Shown here: positions 1 through 14,519 of the stretch, in pieces | How positions within the stretch are numbered: the stretch's first letter is position 1 | How the letters are laid out: every line of letters begins with the position of its first letter | Source of the DNA: Mya arenaria | Taxonomy: Eukaryota; Mollusca; Bivalvia; Myida; Myidae | Length of the DNA stretch: 64,000 nt | Assembly: GCF_026914265.1 (NCBI RefSeq) | Contig: NC_069135.1 | Coordinates: 9,069,001-9,133,000 of the forward strand | Reading direction: 5' to 3' | Translations under genes and position numbers: made by a program | The notes under the pieces: generated by a model | What the model was told of the DNA's origin: nothing | The model's database searches: none | What the model saw: only the letters and a program-made list of their open reading frames with translations

Positions 1-337
1 AATGTCAAGGGTTTAAACGAACGCACAAATATATATATTTAGAAACAATGCATGCAAAACAATACACAATACGATAAGTAAATGTGCTTTGAGGGGCAGG
101 AACTTTAACGGACATGTAAAGTACATTCCTAACTATGGTAACGCTTACACAGAGTAGATGGAGTATGAAAAGCCCACTGAACGCTGACCATTCAGCGTGG
201 TACTTAAAACAGGCCGATGAGTCGTTTCCTTTTGAAAATATGAGTCATATTCTACGGTTGTGTGGTCAACAGTGAACATAACTTGTCTGTGGCACGAGCC
301 ATAATGAAGACGATACCTAGCGTGGTATTGGACATAC

Positions 338-3300
338 TTGTTTGAGCCACCGGACCTTGCAATGGATGGCGGACTGCAGTATACACTCGTATAACAGACA
401 GTTACCGAGAAATATAAAGAACAATAGTGTTACAGAAAGTAGACTGATTATATTTAATTGTGCATATGTTGAACCTAAATCAAAATTTACAACTAGACAT
501 TATCTTTCATTGCGTAGACCTCTCGATTATCATAACTATATATATATCGCTACTTAAAATGCATAGGGAACACTTACCATCCACTTATTGACGATAACGT
601 TAAGCTTTTCCGGAATTTCAACGAACTGAAAACAAATTAAGAAAAATCAACTTATATTTTCATTAAGAAATATCATGTTGTGTTCCTTAACTTTAATTCT
701 GACTATCAACGTACGTACTTCAAAATCAATTACAACGTTTAGCTATGATATGATTTTGACAAAAAAATCCCAGAAAAACAGCATGCATCGTTCACATACA
801 CCAAACGTATTGACTACTTAAAATGAAAACGTTGACTAAGCTCTTTGATAAATCATAAAAAGAGACGACTGAGAGTATTCTTATTTAGAATAAACGACCT
901 CTTCCTTGTGATATCGACGACCACGATGATAGTACACGAGCACAGCTGCTTGTTTCAGTGTGTGGTTTCACCGAGAAAGCAAAACAAGTTATATTTCACG
1001 AGAGGCTGGGGTGAATTTATTGCCGTCTGAAACAAACTATTTTTTCTCGTATAGCATGTATATGCCTTCAAGTGATTTTTGTTTCTTTCTTCAGAAAACC
1101 AACGCAAATATTGTGCAAACCTTAGATGAGATCAAATAAAAATATAACAGTGAACAGATTCAAACTAATATTCATTTTGAATCAGTAAACCTATCATGTT
1201 TTGTATAATAAATGACAAAGCTTCATGAAATTGCCTTATCAAATAGTTTGATAATATTCATATGTTAGAGTGATAATTTACTGTAGAAATTTGTTCACGC
1301 TATAAATGATTATAATTTGCACATGGGATATCATCATGGTTCGTGACGGCGATTACGGACTTTCTCAAAATAGCCGACAAAAACGAGTACCGCTCTGACG
1401 ACATCTGAACAAAAATAAAAATGGTCGACGTAAAGGCAATATCGGCGTACTTTAATCTTTAAAGATTTGATCCGAAAATAGTAATGAAATTAAATTACAT
1501 AAGGTTTGCCATAAATAAAACGTATTGTGTGTTTTAATGACTGTTTCCGGGAACGGTTCTTCGAACGGAAGTCACTTTGACCTCAAGGTAGTGAAGTTTT
1601 AATAAAACATATTAAATATTCCAGCGAAATTACTATGGTCATTTAAGTATTGATTCTGACTAACTTATGTCCTAGTTGGGTGGACCCTAGCCCTTCTTAG
1701 CATAATGAAATCAACGTAAAAACATCCGATGTAATCAAGAAAAATATGTGTAGAATGGAAGAACTGAGACTGCGAATGCCACAAAACACGATGAATGTTT
1801 TTGCTAACATTTCAGGAAATACGATCATTATTTGCGGATGTTTCGCCAAGTTGAAAGAGGTGCGATATTTGTCGAACAAAACAACAGCAATTAGATTAAA
1901 CTGCTTTTTTTGATTCTCAAATGCCTTCATGTTTTTTTTTTAATGTCGCGGAACGTGTCGTGGTATTTACAGTTTGGTAAGATGAAAGTGCACATAGAAA
2001 CCTTTAAAAGAACGGTTCATTCAAATTGGTTGTTGATAACGGTACTTTACAGATAAAACAGTTTATCAGGATAATAGTTATTCCATGAATCAGGTTTCAA
2101 GGTTTCTTATAATAAATTATATATTGGAAGTCCTTCATTCATTATCGCATATCCGCATGTCATTACATTGAACAATTTGGCCATTTTGGGGGTCAACCAA
2201 AAACATGAATATGTTGGGTTCCTGTATGCAGAAGAAAGATGTGATATCCGTGGCATTACTTTCTTGGCGCCGGCCTGTACACAAAAGACTAATAAGATAC
2301 CGATGCCAGCTCCAAAATCCGCTGCCACGCCGTATCTGAGACGGCTGTAGGATTTTTATGAATGCTAAGTAATGTTATTAAAGATTTAAATTGATATAGC
2401 TAGCGGAGGCAGTGGTGTTTCTGGAAGTCTGGAAAACTACGCGCTCCATTCTCGCTGACAGCCACTATAAACACATAGTGGATATCTATTCCCGGTGCAC
2501 AAACACAATCAAGGTAAGTCCATTGTGAGTGCAACTATTCGTAGTAAAGCGTATTCGGAATCGACACATGGTGGTTTCAATGTTTAAAGATAATTTTATA
2601 GCAGCTTACGAATATAAACCAGAAATACTAAGCCTAACCTACCAGAGACAGCCGCTCAGAATATTTTTTAGTTAAGGAATGCATTATAAAACATAAACAT
2701 TCTTATTGTTTGGGAAGATTTTATCATTTGGTTAATGCTGTTTATGTTTTCTATTTCATTTTTTAAGTGCCAAACATAAATAAAAAATTTCATTAAGGAT
2801 GATAATACATCATGAACACATGCACAGGCATGCGACAGACGGGATACTTTAGTCGGGCTTGTTATTGACAGCGCATCTATTGCACATGATATCAACACGC
2901 AATAAGTTAATAATGTAAAAGTTAAGCATGTAAAATACATAAAGGAATGTGGTCAGTAAAAACGGTTAATGCAATTCAAGAAATACACGTATAAATTGTA
3001 CAGCAAAACATAGTTACGTAAGCAATTTATTTTCAATGGTGAATATAACAGATCCATATTTCATTCAAATTGTCCACAAATGAACCATTACGCTTAATCG
3101 GCAAACAAACTTCACGAACGGTCACAAAAAAATGCTAGGCTAAAGTAGAAACAAGAGATAAAACTTCAGCACAAATATGAAATGTAAAAGGCTCTGGAAA
3201 CTGTACCCACCACTCCTTGCAACGAGTTAGAATGAGCATGAACAGTTTTAACATATACAGAGCGACATCAAATTTTACTGCAAGTTAATAAATACTGCCC

Positions 3301-4582
3301 ATACATATTTAAGAACTGATAATGTGTTAGAACACCCAAACACTTAAATGTTTGAAATACGTATCCGAAGTTCTAGATGATGGCAATGCAATGTTCTATG
3401 GAATTGAGATGACTGTCACTGTCATTTATAGGGTGGATTTTGACGGCTGACACTTCATCTGATCAAAACCTTGACAGCGAGGAGCATTGGACACGATAGT
3501 GTTCGTCCATAGGGTAACGTGAACGTTGAATAATTGCTTAAACTGAAACGAAACTAATTCAACAATTGAGACACGTGTTATATACGATTCGTTTGAACCG
3601 TACAGACATGTGGTCGTCTTCCTCGTCACTTTTAACTGGTTCCCTACACACATAAGAAAAAAACATTAGTTTATAATTGATGTCTATTCGATGTTCCATT
3701 CCAGCCGCAACAATACTTGGCTGTTCGTTTCAATTAGCAAAGTTCATAAGAAGCAGGTTATTACAGCAAATGGGTTCTGACAAGTATATATTGGTTTTCT
3801 GATTCTACAAAGTTTTCAGGCTTAGTCTTTAAATACCGTCGGTTTTGAAATTGCGATTGAAATCTGGCTTTCAGAAGGTGTCGGCTCTATTTAAAAGCAC
3901 TCTGATGAAATGCAGAGGCTGATATATCGGATTAAAATTACATACGCGTATTGGTAATTAAATTTCCAGTCTTATATTGTTTTGAATTATTGTTATACCA
4001 TATAGCGCGTGAATACATTTTTATGTAGAATTGAATCTCATTCACAGTTTCCTTAAAGATAATATAATGTATAGATACAGCATACCCTGGAAAACCCGAA
4101 AAGATGATGGTTGTACCCCAAAGAAAAACCGATAATTGTTCTAAATAAAGTAAATTCAATCCGATATACTACAATGATACTAATGTTGAGAGCGACGGAG
4201 TGTGTTATTTAAATGATATAGATTTTTACGAATTAACGACTATAATACGAACTGACATATACCCGGTATTTTTTCTTGAATAAGATTGATTCAATTCGTT
4301 TGACTTTATAACAGTTATTAATTAAATAGGAAATCTCAATTATTCTAAGGACCCTTACAAATAGCAAACAAATAGGTGTTGAAATTACCCTAGATAATCC
4401 AAGGAAATACATGTATAGCAAATGATATTTAATTAAGAATTATTCGTGGCGCAACTCGGATCTGCCTGAAATAATAGAAGAAGTCAGGACAACTGTCCAA
4501 AATGCATACAGCATACATGTAGGCGTTTGTCCGCACCGTGTTGCTTAAAATTTCCTCGTGCACGGTAATGTCCGCGTAGCTC
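338..4582 (-). pseudogene. PRMT6-like pseudogene, copy A (partial, runs off left edge)
   Basis: Minus-strand remnant of the arginine methyltransferase gene whose whole copy is D (26909-40193). Recognisable exons are exon 6 (338-406), exon 5 (578-625), part of exon 3 (about 2260-2345, with DFGAGIGILLVFCVQAG in place of the SAM-binding motif) and exon 2 (4517-4582, SYADITVHEEIL). Seen faults: exon 4 is missing where it would lie between exons 5 and 3; exon 1 is missing (D positions about 39390-40190 have no counterpart near 5300); the acceptor AG of exon 6 has become TC; and exon 5 reads NKWM where active family members read SEWM, so the first double-E glutamate is lost. Exons 7-11 would lie left of the window. 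By family knowledge this cannot encode an active enzyme. Confidence 0.82.
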
Positions 4583-7483
4583 CTGCAAGAAACCATGGCA
4601 TATGTCAGCCTTCATCACATGGAGAAGGAGTCTGTCAGATAACTGTTCCTTATAAGAAACAAGCATGCTTATATGGAGAGCTAACTTTGTACATACTGAT
4701 ATTGCGGATGCTGACTTTTCTATTAACGACTTAGAACTTCGTGACTTGCGTGTAACTTTAAACATGGAATTAAACGCTGGGGCTAGGCCATTTTCATTTA
4801 AACACTCCTAAGACGATCATCGTTTTTACTGTATTTTCCGTTCGGACGCCGAAGTGAATAATGTAAGGAAGAGTTTGTTAACTGTATAAATCATTCCATG
4901 GAGTCTGGTATCCGTTCATTATCCTGCAGTTATCAATGGAACCATGTTTTCCACGCGTTATTAGTTTTTACCAGACAGGAGTAACAATGTCGCTAATGAA
5001 AGCTAATTTGCTGCGTTATTATGTCTGTCATTTTACGAGCAAACGATGGAATTGATGTTTACACACCAGGTTTTGGTATGAGATTTTTGACGTATCGAGA
5101 GGTAATATAGCAATATTTAAAAGCTTTTTGTAGTCGTAAGTAATGTTTCAACAGCAACAGTTTAAAACAAAAGCATATAACGCCGTTAATGGTGCTCGTC
5201 AAATTGTCTCAGTTAATTAAGGGACATTACACACATAATTCTAAAACTCTAATTTCTTTTTTAATGTTCAATTAAGCTAGCATCCTTTCATGCAGGGTCA
5301 AATTGCGTGCATCCTTAAATCCGGCCGTTAGCAATTCTACGATCTTTAGATAACAAAAATCACTCTAGTGTAACGTTTCATTGTCAAGAACGTTTGAATG
5401 TCATTCACATATCTATGGTTTGAATGTACTATATCAATGATCCATTCGCCATTGAAATAAAAAGGCATTGTAAAATCCATTAGAAATATCGAATTGCAGA
5501 AAAAAATCAACCAAGCCTGAAATATCCTCTAAAACCTGATCAAATACTCTTTATCCATCTCATTGACTATCGGAGACGTTCAATTCACGATAAAAGCCAT
5601 TAACACAACAATAACAAAATTCATTTCAGCTCAAAACAAATTCCCATGTCAAGCAACCATAGATATCGCAACGGTTTAGTATGTGCCGTACTTGCATGTT
5701 ATTTAACAACAGAAATCGAATGTTCAGAACAGAAATAAATATTGTATTAAATAGTATTGGCCAAATGTGGCTAAATCTAAATATTTGATGTCAGTTAAGA
5801 GTGATTTATTTCACAAACTTAGATAAAAACGTATATAGTGCTATGAAATTGATACCAGATAAGCCGGAAGTATAGATGCTTCTATTGGACGTAAAAATAG
5901 GGGTGATATTTTCTTATTTATTAGTTGGATATTGCTTTTGTAAATATATGTTTTTGAAATGACGCAATTGCTTTATCATTATACTTTTGTATTTTGGCCA
6001 AAAGTAGAAAGTTTATATGACGATTCGCCTATCATGAAACTCTGAAACTCCCCCGGTTAACAAAAGTATTTCACGAACGATATCCTTATATCCAATACAT
6101 TACGTTTGACGCATAGTTATCCAATATTGTCATCTTTCGACATCAACTATAATACAATCTAAATGAGACAAAGCAAGGGTTGGAGGAACTGCTAAATAAC
6201 GCGATATACACAAGACATATTACATGAACATTTGCAACAATACGAATAAATGACGACTTACGAAAATAAATCATTAACAGGTAGTGCTCGTTAATTCACA
6301 GGAATCTCATTATCTTGTGTGCGTGGGCTTTGGCAACAGTTGTACCTTTATTGCAGAATTAAAAACCCATTAAATGGAGTTGATTCAATATCTGATATAC
6401 ATTATAACGATGACGCTGCCTTCAGTAAGTTTCTCAGTCGTAGACAACAACTAATTTCCAAATACAGTGCCTGTCCTAACGAAATTTTAATTGTGATCCT
6501 GGTTTGTGGAGTTATGAGAGATCGCAATTTTAGACATAGAATTAAGCATTAATAAAAACAAGACCTTCCTTCCGGAAGAAATTTTATTTCATTTTTCTAT
6601 TTTGAATTCACCGCAAAAAATGCGATTAGCACCCACTTGATACCAATTCCAAGAATAAATACATACCGGGCCTGAAAAACTAACTGACAGATGTATGCTG
6701 CCGTACAAGTTATGATTGTGAGATCTTCAACAACAAATGTTTTGTTAGTGTTTGTATTTGCCAGTAAAACAATTATATCGTTTCATAAACACCACCAAGG
6801 CAAATATATCCACATTAATTCTTTGATTTTCCAATTAATTGTCAGTTTCATGTATCTAATTTAAATATGATTCAGCGATGATCAATTGCTCTGGTGTAAT
6901 TGAAAAAGTATTGCAAAGCGTTTAAAATATTGAATAGCAATAATTAACTAAATAATTCTGATCGCTGGATTCAATAGCCAACCTAAGACGTGCAAGGTTT
7001 TATCAAAACAAGTCCTACACAATCTGACAATATGATAAAAGAGTAAAATTATTCAAGATTTAAGATTATGTGATATGTGATAACAGTAAAAGAAAAGCAA
7101 AGATCAATGCGGCTGAAATAACTCCTCAATTTATGGCATATTTTATCATATTTACACCTCAACTTCCATTACTTAAATGAACCTCATTTCGGCAATTGCG
7201 TCCATCAATCGATGAACACAACATCTTCGGATATGTTCGGATCGCAATTCATTGCATAACAATATACATGAAAAATATTTATCTTGTTATTGTTTGTATT
7301 GTGTCAGAAGGTCCCGTAAAATATAAATCAACATTTTAGAAGGTGTTAGTTTTTTAAATTTTAAATGTGTAGTTGCCATAACTGTTTGAATTTTACGTTT
7401 AAAAGTGATTTCAAGTGGTTGATCTTTTCCAGCGATATTGTGACGTCATTTGAAAAAAATGCTTCCGGTTAGAGTCGGGTCTT
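4583..7483. other. Intron 1 remnant and 5' flank of copy A, no gene seen
   Basis: Stretch 4583-5260 matches intron 1 of copies B, C and D. From about 5290 to 6650 it matches the 5' flanks of B (16810-18640), C (21450-22270) and D (40190-41320), for example the shared word around the lost start codon near 5305-5340. From 6.6 kb rightwards it is the A-to-B spacer. Only short chance open frames are present. Confidence 0.6.
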
Positions 7484-7492
7484 TCTATTTAC

Positions 7493-7824
7493 CATTCGGA
7501 ACTCCTCGGCCATTTTTTCAAAAACAACCTCGGATGTATATGGACGGTTTACATACTTAAAAAGTAAGTTCAAGTCCGCTGCAAATAGATCGCGTAGTAA
7601 TCTTATTTAGTAGTTAAAATTTATGACTTAACTCTTGGGAATCGTAATTATGTTTGCAATAATACACTTCACTGGCAATCAATTTAAACTGAGAGCAATG
7701 AATACAACTCTTAAACACTACATTTAATTAATGCTTTTATTAAAAAAAATACGGACTACTTCAACAGATGTACCGGCATACATCCGAGGTTGTTTTTGAA
7801 AAAATGGCCGAGGAGCTCCGAATG
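7493..7824. mobile_element. 332-bp MITE with 47-bp terminal inverted repeats and 9-bp target duplication
   Basis: The left end (7493-7539) and the right end (7778-7824, reversed) match over 47 bases with one mismatch; both begin CATTCGGA and contain CCTCGGCCATTTTTTC. The element is flanked on both sides by the same 9 bases TCTATTTAC (7484-7492 and 7825-7833), a clean target-site duplication. It has no coding capacity. A 9-bp duplication fits Mutator-like transposases best; Merlin or P-type cannot be excluded without a reference. The near-perfect ends suggest a fairly recent insertion. Confidence 0.88.
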
Positions 7825-7833
7825 TCTATTTAC

Positions 7834-10312
7834 AGAATGGGTAGGAATGGGTTACTGAGAATTTTTTTTTTTAATGAAATTAAGTTTTTTTAACAATTCT
7901 TGAATGAAATAATGAACTATTGGTGTAAATATAAGTAATGAATTGCGGGCATTCCTTAAATATACAGTATTTATGTATAAATATTTAGTTCGCAGTCAAA
8001 CAATGCTATCATTTTTTTAATATTTACAAATCTTACTTTATTTATTAAAGACGAGCGGGTGTGCACGTGTTGTATGCTATTACAAACATTCATCAAATAT
8101 GCGATGCAGTAGTTAATGCTTGGCAATTCTTTTACGAACATTTGCCTTCCTAAAATGATGCTGTATTCAAACATTCGAACAATATGAACAGAAATTAGAC
8201 TTTAGCAAAGTCGGGCTTATTAATATACAATTATTTATTGGAATGATTCTAAAAGTGTTGTTCGATTTGTTCATATAGTATGTTCACTTTTCCATGTGTA
8301 ATAAACAATGATGACATTAAAACATACGGGACAAGTGAAGAAATTGTTGTTGTATTAAGTTTGTTGCTGGGTTCTCTTTTCTTTGGTGTTTGGAGTTTGT
8401 TACGATATAATTATTTAGCCTAATGAATTTCCGAAGAGATGCATTTTCTGTTTATTTATTTCTTTAAAAAGCCTTTTCCACAAAGTAATTGCTGAAAAAA
8501 GATGTTTATACTATGATTTTTTTGAATTTTATAATATGTTTTTTAGTGATTTATCAGTGAAAAAAAACACACGATATTTACCACTCTCAATTCCAAATCA
8601 CCTCGTGAGCACCAGTCGGTGGTGGTCAATCGCCGAAATATAATACGATCTTACACTGAAACAAACCATAAACTTCTATATAATGTCAGCGTCATGTGTT
8701 TATATTACAAGTACGTTTTGTTGAATAAATTTGAATGCCATCGTCAATTCCGTGCGTTTTAAAACATTGAAAGAAGACTATTATAAACAAATCGTGCTCG
8801 TTAATTCAGAGGAATTGCATTATCCAAAGTGAGTGTTGTTTGGTATCATATTTAGTTAGGACTAAACCACACAATTATAAGACAGAGCGAGATTACCTGG
8901 AAGCAGATAACTTAAGATACGAGTACATATCAGCCTGGCCAGGAACATGTATTTATTCTTACTGCAATTAATTCAATTGGCTTTAATTTCTTACCCATTA
9001 TTTACGGAAAAGAATACAGAGAACGAGTTTTATGTGTGCATATAAATATTAACTTGATATTTTATAAAATAACGACATACAAGTAAATGCACGTTTGCAT
9101 CAGAAAGGAAGGAGTATCGCTGTCAAAAGACATTTAGATCCTGTCACATCTTATTCGACAGTAAATAAAACAAAAACGTATCCCTGTCATGTATATGATT
9201 ATTCTTACAAACAAAGCAAGTCATGACATGATATAAGAACTAGTTGACACGTGACCAATAAAGTACTTGTTCCAGTACATTTGCACGCTAAATGATCAAC
9301 AATACTCTCTACAGTGTACATGTACTTTCCCTATGCTGTACATACAAACACATATTTCATATGGCTTTTATATGACGTTTTAGTGCATATCATATCACAA
9401 TGTTCAAGGCACAAAATCAAGTCAGTGAGACTAGAGGTCTTGACCTAGAATATTGTCCACTTTATGAAGTACTTGACTATTGGTATTCACTTAGGACACC
9501 TTGATGGAGAAACTATAGTGTACTGATAAGAGACCGTCACTTCTATTCTACAAACACTTGTAGCGCGGCTCTTGGTAAAGAATATAAATGAGCTCACAAG
9601 TCCCCGTACAACAATCTAGATATGAAAGGTCATATTTGCTCAATCGTGGGCAACCGTGTGCAAAATAAATAGAAGGCTAATGCATAGTTTCTTGAAAGGA
9701 GCTGAGGTGTTTGCATATAACAGCTTCTGTCTTGGAGGCTTTACTGTCCCTCATTAGATATAAAATGCTCTTCTCAAATGTCTTGTAGTCATCAGACAAA
9801 GCAGTCGTTCATGAGATGCGTCCTCGTGTGTTTTGGTCCGTTGTTCACTTGGTGCGTGATACTGATATCTAGGAACCTGAAACAAGTTAAATTTAAGATA
9901 GCGCATTTTCACCTTCATATTCCGCAGTTTGTTCATGTCTACGTTTAAAACAATTTTCAGGTGCTGCAAATGTCACAGAAACCCAATTCATGCATTGTCC
10001 GCTTTGAATGCAGATTTCGATTTAGGAAAATGAAACATTTCCAACTTAATACATTTGAATGTTCGTTCATGAAAAGAAACACTAACTTAAAAATAAGATA
10101 CAGGTGCTGCAAATGTGCATTGTCGCAGAAACACAATGAATGCATTTACCTTGAATAAAGATTTCGGTTAAAGGAAAATAAAAATAAATAAATTACGTTG
10201 TACAGAAAAATGGACGACGTAAACAGACTGGTAAACTAATGTAGGCGTTTTCTTTAGTTTTCTCTAATTTTATTTAAACAAAGTCATTGATGTACAGCAC
10301 GTTGCGAAACGA
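7834..10312. other. Spacer between copies A and B, no gene seen
   Basis: Non-coding sequence that matches the C-to-D spacer (about 22.3-25.4 kb) in order and orientation, for example around 8260-8600 against 23220-23600 and 9420-9560 against 25040-25180. From about 9.9 kb it becomes the 3' flank of copy B and matches 26560-26900. I see no supported gene. Confidence 0.6.
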
Positions 10313-13077
10313 TTATAACATGCTCGCAATTAACCTTGCGGCTTCCCTGTGTGGCCGGATGTCGATGGAACCGGAAATACACGTTTCCTGGTCAACCGGA
10401 AAAGGCTCCTCCACGTAAAAGGCCTGTCTGTGACCAGTGCGTCTCCCTGGCAAGATTAACAAGAAATTAAATGGTAATGGAAGTTTGATGCAAAATATGT
10501 TGGGCATTACTCTCGTTGTTATAACACAGCGAGACCAATACCTTAATTGCTAGACAATAGTCCGTGTGAGATTAAGCCATGACTAAAACACATATTCAAT
10601 GAGAAAGCAGACGGCATCCAAAGTTATATGTTCTAAGCACATGATTTTTAATGAATTGCAATCATAAACAAATCATTTTGAGACTTAGATGCAGAATATA
10701 AAGTACACAGAATAACACACTCTGCGTAAGGCGATGTTGTCAAACTGACGCCTTCTGGAAAGCCGACGTCAAACCACGTGCAGAGTGTAGAACCCGTGAA
10801 CTTGCGTCTGCCCGAAACACTGGAACCGGAATTCTCCCTGACATGTAGTTATTTCATAATTGTATAATCTGTTAACACACATGATTCCGCAGAAATTCGT
10901 AATTAATGAAGTCATGTGAAAATTAATCATATCAGCTCAAGATTCTACATGTGTTCGTTTTCTGATATTTGCGTGATGAAATTTATAATGCAAGAACTAT
11001 TTAAGATTATGCACAGCACGCAAACGAAAACTGAATAATTCGAATTATTTAATTAATTAATTGATCTTCTCTGTTTCTGTAATGACCAAAAACGCACCTG
11101 GACATTTTCAAGATCTGATGCCTGTACTGTGAGCAGGTCGAGGTGACAGATTTTCTGCGCATGCGCTCGTATAGCTTTCGTTGGTATGGTATTCACGTGC
11201 ACCTGCTCTGACAAAAACCATACGTTAATGATCAACAACGAATACAAATATTTTAACTACTTGAATGTTCGTTAATATAACATCACGGTTACTATTACAC
11301 AATGCAATACGAGTTGTCCTCAATTGTAGACTTTTGTTTCATTGCATGTGTCGATCATAATGTACGGCACCTGAAATTACCGGCAGTTTTTATACACAAG
11401 AGAAACGTAAATATTTATATATTTGCCCACTCAGGTGCATAGCAAACAGTCACCGTGATGTGTGGTATTGACGATCACATAATCAAAGTTTATTCCGACA
11501 GACCATATAAAGGTACCTGTTATCATACTCGACTACGTAGAATGGGGGAATGTACAGTGTAGCGGTTGACGGGAACCTCAAAACATCCTGGAAGAAAAAG
11601 CACCTATGTGCTATAAGGGCCAGTAGTTGTTGGTCAGCAATGGACTATTTTGATATATCCAGGGTTTAAATGAATGCTAAAATAAATATTTCCTTAAAGA
11701 ATGATAACGAGCGATACACACAACGATAAGTAAATGTGTTAGGAAAAGCAGAAACTATAACGGACATACAAAGTTCATTTTAAAATGTAGAAGGTGGACT
11801 TTGAAAAGCACACTGAAAATTGAAATTGTTAACCAATAAGCGTAGAACTTGATATAGGCCAATGAGCCGTTTCATTAGATAAAATGGTAGATTATAGTCT
11901 ACGGGTATCTGGTAACAGCCATAATGAAGACGACATTGAGAGTGGCTCTGCAGTATGCTGCACCAATCATACTACAGTCAGAAAAAGTGATACGGGTATT
12001 GATGTACCTGTTTGAGCCACCGGTCTTTGCAGTGGATGACGGACGGCAGCATAGACTCATAGAACAGGCAGTAACCCTGAAATACGGAAGAAAATAATGT
12101 AACACAAAGTGGAACGAGTACATTTACTTGTACAGATACTATAACTTATACAAAAAATATTATCACCGGACACTGTTTTTTATTGAATAAACCGCACGAT
12201 TGTCATAACTGCATGGATATATAATTGCAAGGGGTCACCTACCATCCACTCACTAACAATAACGTCAAATTGTTCCGTAAATTTTACAGACTGAAAACTC
12301 ATTAAGAAAGATCAACTCATTTTAACATAAATACATGAAAAACGAATATAAAAACTTAAATTTTGAAGTTTAAACGTACGTACATCAAAATCAATTACAA
12401 GGACTATGTACCAAACAAAACAAATCTCTGAAACAGCATAGACTCCTACTCCTCGATATAAAACCATTCACATACACGAGACGTATTGACTACATAAACT
12501 TGATCCTCGTAATTGGAGCGACTAAAATTAACAACAAGCACGACAATTAAGCGAGGATAATTGTTTGTTTCAGCAAAAGATCGCAGTATATTTCACTGAG
12601 TGAGCACCGACAGTAATATACCACGAGAGGTTTGGGTGAATTTGTTGCTATTGCGATCTAATGTGAAACAATCGGGTTTTCTTCGTAATGTATGACTTAA
12701 AATTATTTCTACTGTATCAGAAAACAGTAAATGGATTCTGACAAGTGAGTGTTTTTCGTGTTTATACATACAGAACACCTGCTGATTTCCATATTTGAAT
12801 CACATGTTTTAAACCGACGGTATTCAAAGAAAAAGAAAACTGTAGAATCAGACATCTGATAAAGGGGAAGTGCACGGTTGATTTTTTATGAACACTACAT
12901 AATCGCATTGGTATTCTTTATCCCGCGTGAATACATAATCATGCAGAATGGAATCTCATGCTCAGTTTGCTTTAAGGTTATATAATATAAATATTGTACT
13001 CTAAAAAGACGAACAGAGAGTGGTTATATCCCAATGGAATTACATGTCCTTGTTCGTATTAGAGTAAGGCGCACTAG

Positions 13078-13240
13078 CAACATCACAACAATGATCATTG
13101 TGACGGCGGACAGACTGACCAGCAACATCTCAACAATTATCATGTGGGCGGCGGACAGACTGACCAGCAACATCTCAACAATGCTTCTGTTGACGGTGGA
13201 CAGATTGCCCAGCAACATCCCAACCATGATCATATTGACG
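13078..13240. repeat. 45-bp minisatellite, about 4 units, in intron 2 of copy B
   Basis: Tandem units of 45 bp with the core GGACAGACTGACCAGCA and CTCAACAAT.ATCATGT. It is the same family as the large array in copy D (33861-35500) and lies at the matching place in intron 2. Because 45 divides by 3, all frames stay open and produce apparent ORFs on both strands; these are not genes. Confidence 0.88.
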
Positions 13241-13675
13241 GTGTACAGACTTTGGAACTTGATATGACCTTGATAACTTAAATGATAGTTTTAACGGATT
13301 ACCGATGATAAAACAAACTGATATACACCCGTGTTTTCTTGAATAAGATTGAATAAATCTCGTCTGACGTTACAGCAGCTATTTTTTAAGCAGGAAATCC
13401 CATGCATTCTAGTTGCCACAAACCAAAAAGATCAGTCTTGCAATCACCCTAGATCATCCAAGGAAAATACATAATAACAGATCATTTATTTACCAGAAGA
13501 TCGTAGACCGAATATCATACAAAAATAGTGACAAGTACAAAACATGTGTGAATATTCATACATTCTAAGTTCGAAAGCCTTGTATATAAACATACTCAGA
13601 TTGTTTTAAAATAGTTTCATTTTCTGTATTGATCAACGCAATTAATTATACATACTAGGGTGTTGTCTATAATAC

Positions 13676-13906
13676 CTAAGTATAAATCTCATTCTTAGTT
13701 GAAGCATAAACAATAAGAAATATTTTAAACATATCAACATCTATGCCATCTAGGCCTTTGTGTATAAACACATCTTCTAAATCATTTAAAAACATAGAAA
13801 ATAGGAAGGGTGACAAACTCTCGCCTTGCCGTACACCTAACATACAGTCAAACCCTTCTCCTGGTAAATTATTGTGTTTAACTTTCGATTTGACAGTATC
13901 ATACAT
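13676..13906 (-). mobile_element. LINE reverse-transcriptase fragment
   Basis: The minus-strand translation contains GVRQGESLSPFLFSMFLNDL, the conserved B-motif region of non-LTR reverse transcriptases, followed by a decayed version of the LLYADD catalytic region (LIVYAS). It is a short 5'-truncated scrap next to an AAT microsatellite. It lies within intron 2 of copy B at a point (about 13490-14010) where copy D has no such sequence, so it entered after the B/D split. The LINE clade is not determinable from so little. Confidence 0.85.
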
Positions 13907-13908
13907 TG

Positions 13909-13910
<2 letters not shown>

Positions 13911-13982
<72 letters not shown>

Positions 13983-14007
13983 GATTAATAATGATAATAA
14001 TAATAAC
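13911..14007. repeat. (AAT)n microsatellite
   Basis: About 70 bases of perfect ATA/AAT repeat (13911-13981), then imperfect repeats to about 14007. It directly abuts the LINE fragment and may have grown from that element's tail. The long poly-Ile, poly-Leu and poly-Tyr frames here are artefacts of the repeat. Confidence 0.95.
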
Positions 14008-14519
14008 ATTAAGGATCTGCCTATAATAATCCAAGCACTCAGGACTGATCGCCCACGTACATACCTGTAGGCGTTTGTCCGCACTGTGTCGCTTAACATT
14101 TTCTCGTGCACGCCAACGTCTGCGTAGCTCCTGCAAGGAAACATGGTAACAGTAAGCGTCAATCACATGGGAATAGAGTCTGTCAAATTTTGTTTTTATA
14201 GTAAACAAACATGCTTATATTGAGAGCAAAGTTAGTACAAACTTACATTTCTCATAAACTGAACGGCTTTTTACTATGTTACTTGTAAACATGACAAGAG
14301 TTGTCATAGTTGTCGATTATACACAAATTTGTCTTAGAAATTAAAACAATAACGGTGCACTACGTTCCTTTGAAAAGTAATAAAAAAGGAGTAAACATGA
14401 AACGCACCAATACGACGAATCAAAGGGTTTTAATGATTGACAAAATAATTTTCAGCATCCGTTGTGAGATTCAGTTTCAACTGTTTGAATTCATTCTATT
14501 TTTGTTACATTGACCTCGA

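Noticed and set aside
13743-14208. Frames rich in poly-Ile, poly-Leu or poly-Tyr
   Set aside because: Translations of the AAT microsatellite; the only real coding trace there is PRMT exon 2 of copy B and the LINE scrap.
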